Shown here: positions 12,338-24,219 of the stretch, one piece after another
Layout: each line of letters opens with the position of its first letter
How positions within the stretch are numbered: the stretch's first letter is position 1
Source of the DNA: Alitta virens
Taxonomy: Eukaryota; Annelida; Polychaeta; Phyllodocida; Nereididae
Length of the DNA: 64,000 bases
Assembly: GCA_932294295.1 (NCBI GenBank)
Contig: OW028580.1
Location: forward strand, 13,953,102-14,017,101
Reading direction: 5' to 3'
The notes under the pieces: generated by a model
What the model saw: only the letters and a program-made list of their open reading frames with translations
What the model was told of the DNA's origin: nothing
Database searches by the model: none
Made by a program: the position numbers and the translations under genes

Positions 12338-13645
12338 TGTAAAAGTCCATGTCATTAATGACTCCAATATAATGACATTTCCAAGTCCAGGCTGCTCATC
12401 TCCAAGTAAACAGCATAAAGTCAGAGTGACTTGAATATGCAGACTTTCAACTGAGTCTCATCTCAGCTTGAAGCAAGTCAAGTTCTCCCAGTTCCAAGGT
12501 GGGTAGAGTCCAAAGTGCAGTAAGCACAATATGTTCAGAGTCCAAAGTGTACAGTAAATAACACAAGAGTAGATTTGCTTCCTCAGCTGGCAAAATGAAA
12601 ACTGATCTTTTTAATGTGCACAGGGTATATGTATTAAAGTACAATTCATGAAGTTTTCCCCCCAGCAGAGCTGAGAGGGAATTATCAACCAATCACAACA
12701 CAGTAAACTCCACATTCCATGGGGTGATACCTCCCCCAAACAGGGCTGCTACCAGCATCTTTCTGCCAATTCTGGCAGGGATTAGTGAAGCTAAGACAAT
12801 GGAGCAAAAGTGGACTCCCTGCAGTGCTCTGCATTGTGCTGAGGCTATTTATAGCTCAAGTCACAATGGGCTATTGTACTGAGTGTCAACTTTGGCTTGG
12901 TCAGCAGTTTTGGAGGGAAAGTTTTGGAGGGAAAATTAGCAAGCTCCTCCCACAATTCAGGACTCAACAGTGAGGCATCTTAACAGGGCAATGCACTCAC
13001 ATAAAACTGACAATAAATCAATATGAAAGCAAAAGGAATAATACAATCTATCAATTGACGATTGGACACAAGCAATCAATCAATTAATGACAATTGATTG
13101 ACAATACAGTCAATCAATTAATAATATAATCAATGTTAATAATATAATCAATGTTAATAACACAATCAATGTTAATAACATAATCAATGTTAATAACATA
13201 ATCAATGTTCCTTGCAGCAGGCTAACTAAATATAAAGCTAAACATGAATAATAAGAAAATACTGACACATGTGAGCAGAGCAGTGACTAGCACATGGAAA
13301 TGATGGGAACACATAACAACTGCATTTAGGTCACACATGAGCAGAGGCCTGCATAGGGCAGGTGTAATGAAGAGCAAACAATATATTAAGCAATTGCTAG
13401 AGCAACAAAAATGCTCAAGGCAAGTGTAATGCAGAGTGCACACAATCAATGTACCTAACATAATTCTACTGACATGTATGCACATCCTTTGCCTAGGGCA
13501 AGTGTAACGAGGAGTGTACAATAATGCTTGACCTGTGTGTACATCCTTTGCTTAAGGCAAGTGTAACGAGGAGTGTATAATAATGCACCTGTCATATAAT
13601 TCTAACTGACATATAATAAGTGGTTGCCAGGGGCTGCACTTTACA
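12338..13645 (-). repeat. 5' LTR (right copy)
   Basis: The same 1,308-bp repeat, two substitutions from the left copy. It should contain the promoter for the minus-strand transcript. Confidence 0.9.
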
Positions 13646-15561
13646 ATTTGTAGCACGTTCATGCCGGGCATCCTCTATACATATATACATACCTGCGGCA
13701 GCAACGTAACCAATGTAATACGACTAGATACACTATGTACAACTTCTTCAAAACCATGGACGCACCGTAGCTAGCTGGGCCGGGGTCAACAAGGTATGAA
13801 TAGGTATGAATGAATGAACCTGCAATATGAAATTTGTATTATGTCAATTCTTGGGTTTTTTCCATGTTTGGTAGGCATGCTCAGATTTCACATGCTGGGC
13901 TTGCAGAGATCCGCTATTGTAGTGGCTCTGTCTCTGAGACTGTCTACGGTTTTTATTTGCAGCATGCATTTTAGCATTCCGTAGCCATGTGCGTCATCGC
14001 TTCATGTTAGCAGCCAACTTTTTCTTCTGCTCCTCTTTCTGATGTGCCCTCAGATCCTTTTTGGCCGTCTTCACAGCTTGCCGTGCAGCTGTCAGTTGAC
14101 TGCTTTGATTGCCCAATACATTTGTAGCACGTTCATGCCGGGCATCCTCTATACATATATACATACCTGCGGCAGCAACGTAACCAATGTAATACGACTA
14201 GATACACTATGTACAACTTCTTCAAAACCATGGACGCACCGTAGCTAGCTGGGCCGGGGTCAACAAGGTATGAATAGGTATGAATGAATGAACCTGCAAT
14301 ATGAAATTTGTATTATGTCAATTCTTGGGTTTTTTCCATGTTTGGTAGGCATGCTCAGATTTCACATGCTGGGCTTGCAGAGATCCGCTATTGTAGTGGC
14401 TCTGTCTCTGAGACTGTCTACGGTTTTTATTTGCAGCATGCATTTTAGCATTCTGTAGCCATGTGCGTCTTCGCTTCATGTTAGCAGCCAACTTTTTCTT
14501 CTGCTCCTCTTTCTGATGTGCCCTCAGATCCTTTTTGGCCGTCTTCACAGCTTGCCGTGCAGCTGTCAGTTGACTGCTTTGATTGCCCAATACATTTGTA
14601 GCACGTTCATGCCGGGCATCCTCTATACATATATACATACCTGCGGCAGCAACGTAACCAATGTAATACGACTAGATACACTATGTACAACTTCTTCAAA
14701 ACCATGGACGCACCGTAGCTAGCTGGGCCGGGGTGAACAAGGTATGAATAGGTATGAATGAATGAACCTGCAATATGAAATTTGTATTATGTCAATTCTT
14801 GGGTTTTTTCCATGTTTGGTAGGCATGCTCAGATTTCACATGCTGGGCTTGCAGAGATCCGCTATTGTAGTGGCTCTGTCTCTGAGACTGTCTACGGTTT
14901 TTATTTGCAGCATGCATTTTAGCATTCCGTAGCCATGTGCGTCTTCGCTTCATGTTAGCAGCCAACTTTTTCTTCTGCTCCTCTTTCTGATGTGCCCTCA
15001 GATCCTTTTTGGCCGTCTTCACAGCTTGCCGTGCAGCTGTCAGTTGACTGCTTTGATTGCCCAATACATTTTTAGCACGTTCATGCCGGGCATCCTCTAT
15101 ACATATATACATACCTGCGGCAGCAACGTAACCAATGTAATACGACTAGATACACTATGTACAACTTCTTCAAAACCATGGACGCACCGTAGCTAGCTGG
15201 GCCGGGGTCAACAAGGTATGAATAGGTATGAATGAATGAACCTGCAATATGAAATTTGTATTATGTCAATTCTTGGGTTTTATTCCATGTTTGGTAGGCA
15301 TGCTCAGATTTCACATGCTGGGCTTGCAGAGATCCGCTATTGTAGTGGCTCTGTCTCTGAGACTGTCTACGGTTTTTATTTACAGCATGCATTTTAGCAT
15401 TCCGTAGCCATGTGCGTCTTCGCTTCATGTTAGCAGCCAACTTTTTCTTCTACTCCTCTTTCTGATGTGCCCTCAGATCATTTTTGGCCGTCTTCACAGC
15501 TTGCCGTGCAGCTGTCAGTTGACTGCTTTGATTGCCCAATACATTTGTAGCACGTTCATGC
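13646..15561. repeat. 474-bp satellite array, block 2 (about 4 units)
   Basis: The array resumes at the duplicated ATTT and continues to the DNA transposon. Two units carry stops in the minus-strand frame: TGA at 13994-13996 (R to stop) and TAG in the unit just left of the transposon (cttctactcc near 15436). Confidence 0.95.
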
Positions 15562-15628
15562 TAGCCCCGGGGACCCATGTGCGAGCATTGGTCAAGGTTC
15601 ATCCCATTGGAAAACCTTGAGATTCTGA
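15562..15628 (+). repeat. Left terminal inverted repeat, copy 1
   Basis: Matches the reverse complement of 28325-28395: TAGCCC start, an internal hairpin (15572-15593, gaccc...ggtc with one mismatch), then cccattg and aaaccttgagattctga. Confidence 0.85.
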
Positions 15629-15827
15629 AGACATGCTTTGGGAGAATTGAGAATACTCTGGTCACAAATAATCTACCGAATAAAACACTATACCATGTGA
15701 AAGTAGACAATTTTTGCTGCTGATAGCACATACTATGGTTCATGTTTAACCACTCTTACCAATATATCGTGTTGAGTAAACATCAACTTCGTAATTTTTT
15801 CTGTTACCATTACGACGTTACTGATCT

Positions 15828-15913
15828 AAGCAGTAAACTGATTGGTTAAAGAAAACGAAAGTAGAGCACCTGTAGCCACCTGGCGCCAAATGCGGAAACT
15901 AGCGATGACGTCA
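15828..15913 (+). promoter_or_regulatory. Candidate promoter of the transposase gene
   Basis: Within 150 bp upstream of the first ATG lie an inverted CCAAT box (gattggtt near 15841), an E2F-like tggcgccaaa (15881-15890) and a palindromic CRE-like TGACGTCA (15906-15913). All are present in copy 2 (46046, 46088-46097, 46113-46120). No TATA box is clear. Motif matches only. Confidence 0.35.
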
Positions 15914-16221
15914 TAATAAATAAATTAATGGCATTACTCAGGGCATTATTAAAATTACTGACACTGGTATGGATTGCCGGTGTTGTGGGGTGTCATTGTG
16001 CCCAGAAGCCTCTGAAACTAGGATTCGGCGCTACATAGTTGACCAATACGCATCCCCACACACCCAAGAAAGAGCAGGAGTAGGTAGGGGGGAGTCAGGC
16101 AGTGACTACCTGTGTTGCGACTGCTTCAAAGAATTTAGGCGGAAGACTGTGGCTGGGGGGAAGGGAAAATTTCGATACCGTAGGAAATGGCCTGACAGCC
16201 CTGGAAGTACAGAAAATTGTG

Positions 16222-17110
16222 GTGAGTGAATTATTATTTCAACTTCCTGGTGTATCCACTGAACTGGAACGACTGTTATTAATAAGCCTACATGTAGCCA
16301 CTGGCATATTATAGTCTTTTGTATTGTCCAAATGCAATTTTTTTTTAGGATGTTTGTTTAGCAAAAATTTCACGCAAAGGGAGGGGGGGGGGACAAATTA
16401 AAATGTATTGCAGGGACCACTAAAACATTTTTTAATAAAATGTAATAGGCCCAAGGGGGCTACTGTCAATACACAGAGCTATATATTCCTTCCCTGCAAT
16501 CTTCCAATATTTCAAAAAACATTATTTACTATATGTATATATTTCATTGAACATGGTCAAGCCGACATTAGGCATGATATCTTATTTATCAAGGTCCTGC
16601 TAAATTGATTAAGATGAATCCTCAATGTAATTTGTAATTTAATTACACAATTACACTCAAATATTGGTATATTATTGGAATTAAAGGTGTGCTAAGATTA
16701 AACTAAACGTTTTACGACACATTTATCATTAACCTCAAATACAACTGATATTAAAGCTCATGGGAATGTCCTACACAAAACCTCAAATTTAACATGTTTA
16801 ATGTGATATCAGTACTATCACAAAATAGAATAGACCTAATATTGATAGCATATTATGGAATATTGCCAAAAACAACTAATTTTGAAACATTATGCTGATG
16901 CTTTTCATATACATCAGACTTAGTATTATATAAATATAGCAGCAACATCAAAGAAATTTATCAACTTAATTTTATATCACACCAACAAATATCATTTTAG
17001 AATTGTGATTTTAAAACTTTTAATCATGAATATATTGTTTTTCCATAAGAATCTTGGGGAAGACTATCTCTATTTTCCTATAGTAACTATGCATATTATG
17101 GAAATTTCAG
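16222..17110. other. Transposase intron 1
   Basis: AT-rich, bounded by GTGAGT and a tttcag acceptor. Copy 2 carries about 75 extra bases near 46515 that are missing here. No other gene is seen. Confidence 0.5.
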
Positions 17111-17910
17111 AGGAGTATTATGACCATACTGAAGAAGAGGACCCATTAAGAGCAGGAGGGGATTGTCATGATTTCAAGACACAGGTGAAGCGTCATATAG
17201 ATCAGTCGCACTACCACACCGCATTTCGCCTTCTAATTCAGAAAAGCGATGCAGCGAAGGAGGCAATGGTTGATGTTATGGAGGAACTGATTTCACAAGA
17301 GGTGTGGCTTTGATATCTCACTCCCTTACAAATAAACATTTTACTCATTATAACTCATTTTTTAGTTTACAGGGAAGTACATTCTAAGATAGTCTTGGCA
17401 TCTGTTTCAGATGAAAAAACCCAACGAAATGCAGGTCAACTCCCTTAAAGAATTTAGTATTGAAGCCATGAAAAAGTTTTCCTAGGAGAAAGTGGTTGGA
17501 GAGCTTGAAAATGAAGTTCCTGTATGGATGAAATGTCTGAGAAGTGCCCTTGGATCCAACAAAAATAGGTATGAGAAATGTACGTTTTGTACATATATGT
17601 TCATTCAAATCCAATCAATACAGTACATTTCTACATAATGCTACATATATATATGCCTTATTTGCTGTAAAAAAAGTTACATTATTTACTTCGCTGCCTG
17701 GTAACATTTTAAGTTGAACATAATTTTTTATGGCCCCATGTGACAATTTGCAGGAATGATACAGCACGTGAAGGATTCATCACAGCTGTGGTGCTTCATA
17801 CGAGATATTCCTGGAATTTCAAATTTTTACAGGTGAGGAATTTTGTTGATGATTTTAAATCCTGTACATGTATAAATATTTATATTCTTATGATCAAATG
17901 AGAGACCTTA

Positions 17911-18634
17911 AAGTCCCCATCTCACATAGCCGATTTTGCCGTATTGAACCCGTAGTATTACCTAACGGTTATGCAATGCGCTACCTTTCTCAAACCCGAC
18001 GGCTACCCGCCGATACCCGGCGATACCCGTCGAGTGACTCCTGGGACTCGTGGCCAAGCCGGGAGTTTCGCAGCCGGTAGCCAGTATGCCATGCTTGCAA
18101 AACCGTCATAAGCGCAGATTACCCGTCGAAGTCGGCGAATTACCCGTAGAAGTCGGCGAGATATCCATCCCTAATTTTACCCATAGTAAAGCCGGCGGTT
18201 TACTAGGAGTAAGCCGACGGGTAGTAGGAGTAACTCGATGGCTTCCAGGAGTAACCCTCCGAGTTGTAGGAGTAGATAGATAGTTTAGAAAGACAGATAG
18301 ATTTATATGCTTATTATATAATATAGAATATCTCGCTTAATATTTGATCTATTTTCGATCCGAAAACACATCTGGAATCAGTATGAACTATACTACAATA
18401 CGTCGAGTCTCTCCTGGGTTTCGTGGATCAAACGGCCGTAATCCGGCGAGTCACTCGTAGAACCTGGTGACAAAATAGAACCCGGCGAGTCACACGTAGA
18501 ACCCGGCGAGTCACACGGCGGATGATGCCCCGCCCCTTTTGGTCGCCAGAATCCTTCACCAACCTGGCAAAAAAAGCTGTTGCATACCCGTTACGTCATA
18601 CTACGGCAAAACCGGCTATGTGAGACCTAGGCTT
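17911..18634. mobile_element. Nested GC-rich MITE in transposase intron 4, copy 1
   Basis: The left end (aagtccccatctcacatag) and the reverse complement of the right end (aagcctaggtctcacatag) match over about 50 bp, continuing through ccgattttgccgta. A TA flanks each end (17909-17910 and 18635-18636). The interior is far more GC-rich than its surroundings and has repeated cgagtcac, acccgtcga and aggagtaa phrases in both orientations. No coding frame. A TA duplication fits several superfamilies, so the family is left open. Confidence 0.7.
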
Positions 18635-18961
18635 TAGTAAGGTATTGGAAAAAACATTGACTCAATTTTAGCTTCATGAATACAATGTAATTTTACAGAC
18701 TTGTATGGCAGTGGAGTTGTGGAGACAGGGTGCCACCCAGAAACTTTTTACATCATTGAACCACCTTGGTTTGACCCTTGGAGTCAAGGCAGCATGGGCA
18801 CATGTGGACAAACTAGCAGAACATCATGATGCTCAACTTAAATCATGGAAGGAAAAAATCCAGGTAAATTTCAGAAAGAAAACTGTAGTGGCAACTTTTT
18901 TGGTATTCAAACCAAATACAAGCAGTTTAGATTTTTTTTGTTTGGTATTTTCAAAATATAG

Positions 18962-20622
18962 GAAAAGTCAAAACTGCAACCTGGTTTCGTTCTATGTTGG
19001 GATAATGTCCAAATTACATCACATGCGAAACATCAAGGCAATGTTGCCCCGACTAAGAATAATTTCTTAATTTGGGCTCTTGGATTTGCAGCTGAAAACA
19101 GGTAACTATTTTTTGATCAGGTAAACACTGTTCAGTCAGATTTTTCTTCATTTGAAAGCTGGAGCTTGATTATTTATTTAAGAGGAGTAATGACCATAAG
19201 TAATATCCACTCAATTTTTTTTGGTTATATGTTATCATACATACAGCTTAGAGCAGCACAGAATGCACACAAATTTAATACGTCAATGCCCAACTTTCTA
19301 ACCTATAAAAACCCCTCTCAGTACCAATGAATGTTCAATGTCTCAATGTAGCTGCTGATCCTGAAGCTAAAGGGGTGTTCACACTGTCAAGAGTGGGGAT
19401 GGCAATAAGCGGGGATGACGAAAAACTGTTAATTGTGCTTATCCTTGTACATCACAGGGTGCCCACCCAGCATTTGTGTCAGAGTGTTACACTGCCAGCC
19501 TCTTCATTGGATCCACAGGCTTTTTTGCCAAGCAAGGCAGAACTGGACAGTCTGCACCACAGAATGGCAATGATTGTTATGAGATGTCTTGCTCAAAATA
19601 TGCCGTTTCTTGAAGATATTAAAGACCTCATGCCAAAACACATACCTCATGAACATTCAAAGAAAATGACAAAGAAATCTGTGATAGTAAGAAAATTGTA
19701 CTTATTACTCAATAGCATATTATAATGCATTTAGTTCATTAATATCAGCTGATAAACAAATACCATTCACTGCATGAATAAGTAATGGATAGTTTTGAAT
19801 AGAACCCCATACCAGTTACAATGACTGACAACATGTTCCCAGTAAAGAATCGTATTAATTTGCAGGTGAATTGTGGTGTAACAGAATGCAACCCAGCAAC
19901 AATTGATGGGGTTATAAAAGACATGAAAAAATTACAGGTTGGTAATATTCCATCATAAATATGTAGATCATCTATACATGTCATGATTACTCACAACTTG
20001 TAAGATTTGATCATTATATCATGTTACTAGCAGCATCATACAGTATCATTTCTTTTAGTATTTCTATGAACATTGGACTGAAAATGATCTAACAATATCT
20101 TTCTGCATTTTTTTAGGGGTATGTCCCTGAAGTAGATGGTGAACTTCGACCCGTTGTGCTTGGAGATGGTCTGTCTACCCATATCATGACCAGAGCTAAA
20201 AAGGCAGTGGCAAATGGGCCACGTGAGGAGGGCATCAGGCGCTTGAGTGGCTTGATTGAAGGCCCAGAGGAATTCCACAAGATTGTTCTGCTTGCACAGG
20301 TAATGATGACTATGGGCTTCTTATAACATTTTCTTACAAATTGTTCAATAACTTGTAATATATGTTATTGTTAACCTATTAAATTCATTCTTGTAATTAC
20401 CAACAAGTAGATATGGTGGTTTATTTTGGAAAAATAGGGACAATATTCAGTAACATTCTAGATATTATATTTTTCTTTTCTAAGGATGTTATGAACACCA
20501 TTTTTGCCGGAGAAAGCCAGGCTCAGAGGGCCACACTGGCTAACATAAAGGAGGTGTTTGGGCACCGATCCTTAAAAACGAAGGTGATGAGCAACTACCA
20601 GCACGTCTGGGATTTTCTCAAG
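18962..20622 (+). other. Candidate catalytic segment of the transposase, exons 6-10, copy 1
   Basis: Exon 6 carries CWDNVQITSHAKHQGN, exon 7 a block beginning VPTQH, exon 9 LGDGLSTHIMTRAKKAV followed by RRLSGLIEGPEEFHK, and exon 10 ANIKEVFGHRSL. The Asp of WDN and the Asp of GDG are the best candidates for the first two acids of an RNase H-fold site. The spacing and the FHK position resemble DUF6589 proteins. Copy 2 has one additional Cys codon before LGDGL. Catalytic roles are inferred. Confidence 0.55.
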
Positions 20623-20639
20623 GTATTTCATCAATTTTG

Positions 20640-21577
20640 CGCCGAAGATAGGCCACTATATCATTCATTGCAAATACACCTGGATCTGGCCTTGTGTTCA
20701 TTGTACGTCAGAATCAATTGTCATCTCATGTTTACATTTTCTGTTAACAAACTGTTAAGTAAATTAGAGAGCGACAGCTCCATTGATGTGCTAGGTTTTG
20801 ATAGCAAACTTCTCTGTTCAGCATCTGATACTGTTACTCCCATTTTAACAGAGTTTTTCAATGTTTCTCTTGAACGTAACTTGGTTCTTGATGACTGGAA
20901 ATTATCTAGAATCACGCCAGTCTATAAAGGTAAAGGTTGTAAGGATGAGAAGGGAAATTATAGGCCTATTAGTGTTATTGGTTATATTCCAAAATTACTG
21001 GAAAGTCATGGTCAAACTATGGAATATCTTGAAGAACATAAATTTATCACTTGCGACCAATCCGTTTTCTCGGGTTTTACTCAGTAATTATGATTATTTC
21101 AATGTAAGATGAGTTGATCTTGTAAATGAATTACACTGGTTAAATGTAAAGCAAAAACGTGATTATTTAATGTCAGTTCCAGATTATCTGACTAATGTTA
21201 TAACAATGCAGATTGAAGTGTCTAACAGAGAAACAAGGTCATGTAATGAAAATAATGTACATGTCCCAAGTGTAAACGTGGAATTTACCAAAAGGCGTTT
21301 CTCATATATTGGTGCTATTAAGTGGAACACTCTACCTGACTCCCTTAGAAAGTGTAGCAGTCTTGATGTATTTAAAAAAAGAGGCCAGGAAGTTTTTTTA
21401 TCTACATCATTATAATTGTTTTATTTATACATTAGTGTTTATTTGTTATTTTTAGTTCCGTTATATTATTCTTCTTTGTACTGTTTTTATTTATTTGTAA
21501 CCTGGCCATTTTGTTAAAGAGCTATTGCTCAAAATGTTTATTACCCTGTATAAATATAAATAAATAAATAAATAAAT
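20640..21577 (+). mobile_element. Internally deleted LINE fragment in transposase intron 10, copy 1
   Basis: The frame to 21087 contains SRITPVYKGKG and GNYRPISVIGYIPKLLE, an early reverse transcriptase block of a non-LTR retrotransposon. The frame 21170-21415 has WNTLPDSLRKCSSLDVFKK, a typical C-terminal end of such an ORF2. The middle of the reverse transcriptase is missing between them, and the element ends in an ATAAATAAAT tail. The same fragment with the same internal deletion sits in copy 2, so it was there before the two copies separated. Confidence 0.75.
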
Positions 21578-21869
21578 CTGTTATGATGCCTTTTTTAATT
21601 TTTTGTCAAGTTCACTACTTTTGGATATTTGAGTGTCTTGACACTATCCATTACTGGGACTTCAACATTTAAAGAAATCCCACAACACTTCCCCCAGAAT
21701 GGTTCACAGACAAAAAAGCTCAAATGGCTCGAAAATGTGGCAAATCAAATCATACTTTCGATTTGGGCGCCCTATCCCCAAGAAGATGTGCGGGCAGTTA
21801 TTAGAGCCTTGAGGATGAAGATGATGACAATCAGCTGGATTGTTTTTGCAATAAATGTGAAATTACAAC

Positions 21870-22116
21870 ATTATTGACCTGCTATTTAATAAAGAAACAA
21901 ATTATGATTGAAACTTTACTTTAAGAGTAATAAATGTTCAATAAGATTGACCTGCTATTTAATAAAGAAACAAATTATGATTGAAACTTCACTTTAAGAG
22001 TAATAAATGTTCAATGTTACAGTGGGAAAATATTGACCTGCTTTTTAATAAAGAAACAAATTATGATTGAAACTTCACTTTAAGAGTAATAAATGTTCAA
22101 TGTTACAGTGGGAAAA
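21870..22116. repeat. Triplicated ~70-80-bp repeat in intron 11, copy 1
   Basis: The phrase ttgacctgctatttaataaa, together with gattgaaactt and agagtaataaatgttcaa, occurs three times in tandem just downstream of exon 11. Copy 2 has the same triplication with slightly different junctions. Confidence 0.8.
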
Positions 22117-24030
22117 GTATTTAGTTGTGCATCTTATGTTAATTTCACCACTACTATAAAATCTGTAAACTCTGTTAATAATTCAGTTATTCTCAATATG
22201 TTAATGCTTCAGACAAACCTGATTCAATCGTTCAGTGTGCCAACGGGAACTGCAAGATGCAATTTCATGAATGTTGTGTTGAGACACACACTGTCCTATG
22301 GTTTTGTAGTCAGGCTTGTCAGGCTACAGGCACATGTCACTGCCGGAAAGCTGAAACTGATTCAATAGTGGAATGTGCAGCTAGGGAAAACTGCTGTCTG
22401 AACAGGTTCTACCATATGAACTGTGTTAATGACTACAAAGAATCAGGTAAATAGTTTACATCACAAAGTTCCCAAATTATTATTTTTATCAATGTGTTTT
22501 TCGTTGCTTGAATTCATTAAAGTACTGGTAATGTTTTTTTTTACCTTTGGCAAAAAGTTTGATTTCCATAAAAGAATTGGTAAAATTAGTTTTGTTATTA
22601 TCAATTTCTCCCATTAAGTTTTTTTTTATACAGACAGAATGCAGCAATCAATTTTTTCAATATTATTTTATTTATTTATTTTTGTGGTCAAACAGGCGAT
22701 TGGAACTGTAGCCACGAATGTTCATTGAAAATATCGGAATCAATGGAGGATGATGCAGTTCTAACTTACTCAAAGGCAGTGCTTTGGGATGGTCTGCAAC
22801 TGATGGTGAGACATGATGCTGTGCGAGAGGGAGATGGCAAGACTATGATTGAACATTGGAAGTTGGATTTATTGCAGTTTTGGTCAAGGGGCCATACAAT
22901 GTACTTCAAAATTGCTCATCAATTTCTTGCAAGTAGGTCTTTGTAAATAATGATACTTTATTAATTTAATCAATGTGTAGATTGTTGTCCGATTAAGAGA
23001 AGATTTTTCAAGTGTATCGGCTACATAGTTTAACCAATTAAACTAGCAAATAATGACCATAATTGGGTCACTTGGCTTTGAGGTGACAGCGCATAGCACA
23101 CAGTGTTATGAGTGATCATTTTTGTTTCAGATGTATCTGGAGTTTTGCCAGCTCGTCTTAGAGATGACTTAGTTTGGAACAGATTGGCAAACCTACATGG
23201 GAGACCAGGAGGCAACATAGGACTTGACCTGCTGAACAAGTTTCTGAACAATGATTTCAAAGGTAAACATCATCTGGTAAATTTATTCACCAATTGCCAT
23301 ATCACTTGAAATATCAAAAGACCATCAAAACCAATCCTTTCAATATCTTGCTTAAAAACTAAAATCATTATTAGGGCTGAATTGAATTTGAAATCTTTAA
23401 CCTTAGAACTGTGACCTTGACCTTTGACCAATACTGAAAATAGACACTAATCTTGTCAAGGATTAATTACTTGATATTCAAATATGGTCATATTTTCAGG
23501 AATGCTCAAGCGAGCGCGTGGAATATATACAGAGAGACAAACAGCCATGTGCGCAGAGATGAGTGGAGCTTATGGAAATATGCTAGATAAGATTTTGGCA
23601 GCAGCATCCATGCATAGCGACGACAGCTACAAGTACAACACTGGATCAGTGGGAGGCATTGCCCAGTTTGTGGAACAGTATGTAGACGAGGGCATGTTTA
23701 TGTACATTCCTGGAAGATATCACAGGTCATTCAAAGGCTTCAGATCTACAAAAGAATTGAAATCTCCAAAGAAGTTAGCATCGAAATTACGATCATTTTC
23801 GAAAGACTTAAATGTCTGGAATGAACTATTCATGGAGGGTGATGTGTGAATATTTTTGATAAGTATAGGAATGTTATTACATTTTTTTTTTGCAAGTGAT
23901 TGTTTTTCTCTGTTGGGGTGATTCAGAAGTCATCATTGGAATTCTATGTGTGTCACTGTAATGGTTGTATTTATGAAAATCTGGACAAACATACTCAAAC
24001 AGCAAATCTACTAAAAGCAAATTAGAAAGC

Positions 24031-24036
24031 TTTATT
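24031..24036 (-). terminator. Candidate poly(A) signal of the helicase, copy 1
   Basis: AATAAA on the minus strand, about 185 bp after the helicase stop. Conserved at 54384-54389 in copy 2. Confidence 0.35.
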
Positions 24037-24128
24037 ACATATGGTACATTATATACAGGATTGTATATTGTGAATAGGATTATAAACAATTTTTTGCAAA
24101 CAGTTACTTCAGAAGCGAAAAATGAAAT

Positions 24129-24134
24129 AATAAA
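24129..24134 (+). terminator. Candidate poly(A) signal of the transposase, copy 1
   Basis: AATAAA on the plus strand, about 280 bp after the transposase stop. It lies beyond the helicase signal in the opposite direction, so the two 3' ends would overlap. Conserved at 54482-54487. Confidence 0.35.
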
Positions 24135-24219
24135 CATGTCAATCAATATATTGTTATGCACAATAATATTAAACATTGAGATAACTTCACTCAGTAACCC
24201 CAAATAATGCAGTAGCAGT

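Larger units (their letters stand above)
9091..13645 (-). mobile_element. Young non-autonomous LTR retrotransposon (tRNA-Trp primed)
   Basis: Two 1,308-bp direct repeats (9091-10398 and 12338-13645) start TGTAAAAG and end TTTACA. They flank a 1,939-bp interior with no recognisable gag or pol. A 4-bp duplication ATTT (9087-9090 and 13646-13649) brackets it, and the empty site is present in every intact satellite unit. On the minus strand a primer site complementary to tRNA-Trp lies one base inside the right LTR, and a purine tract lies just inside the left LTR, so transcription runs right to left. I saw only two differences between the LTRs (9758/13005 and 9813/13060), so the insertion is recent. 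tRNA-Trp priming and a 4-bp duplication suit the CsRn1-like clade of Ty3/gypsy. Being without genes, it would depend on another element's proteins. Confidence 0.9.
15969..23849 (+). pseudogene. DUF6589-like transposase with tandem PHD fingers, copy 1 (inactivated)
   Basis: Proposed exons: 15969-16221, 17111-17301, 17411-17568, 17754-17832, 18699-18863, 18962-19101, 19458-19686, 19866-19937, 20117-20299, 20485-20622, 21611-21856, 22213-22446, 22696-22932, 23131-23262, 23500-23849. All junctions are GT-AG and phases agree, with the same borders in copy 2. Order in the product: Cys-rich N-terminus (CRCC and CCDC), WDNVQ (about residue 296), GDGL (about 447), a segment ending DDDN, two PHD fingers (about 617-710), then HGRPGGNIGLDLL and a basic C-terminus. 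These blocks resemble DUF6589 proteins as I remember them; catalysis of transposition is inferred. Damage in this copy: TAG at 17483-17485, a 13-bp deletion near 21809 in exon 11, a lost codon in exon 9, and Lys in place of the conserved Glu in exon 14. Confidence 0.7.
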
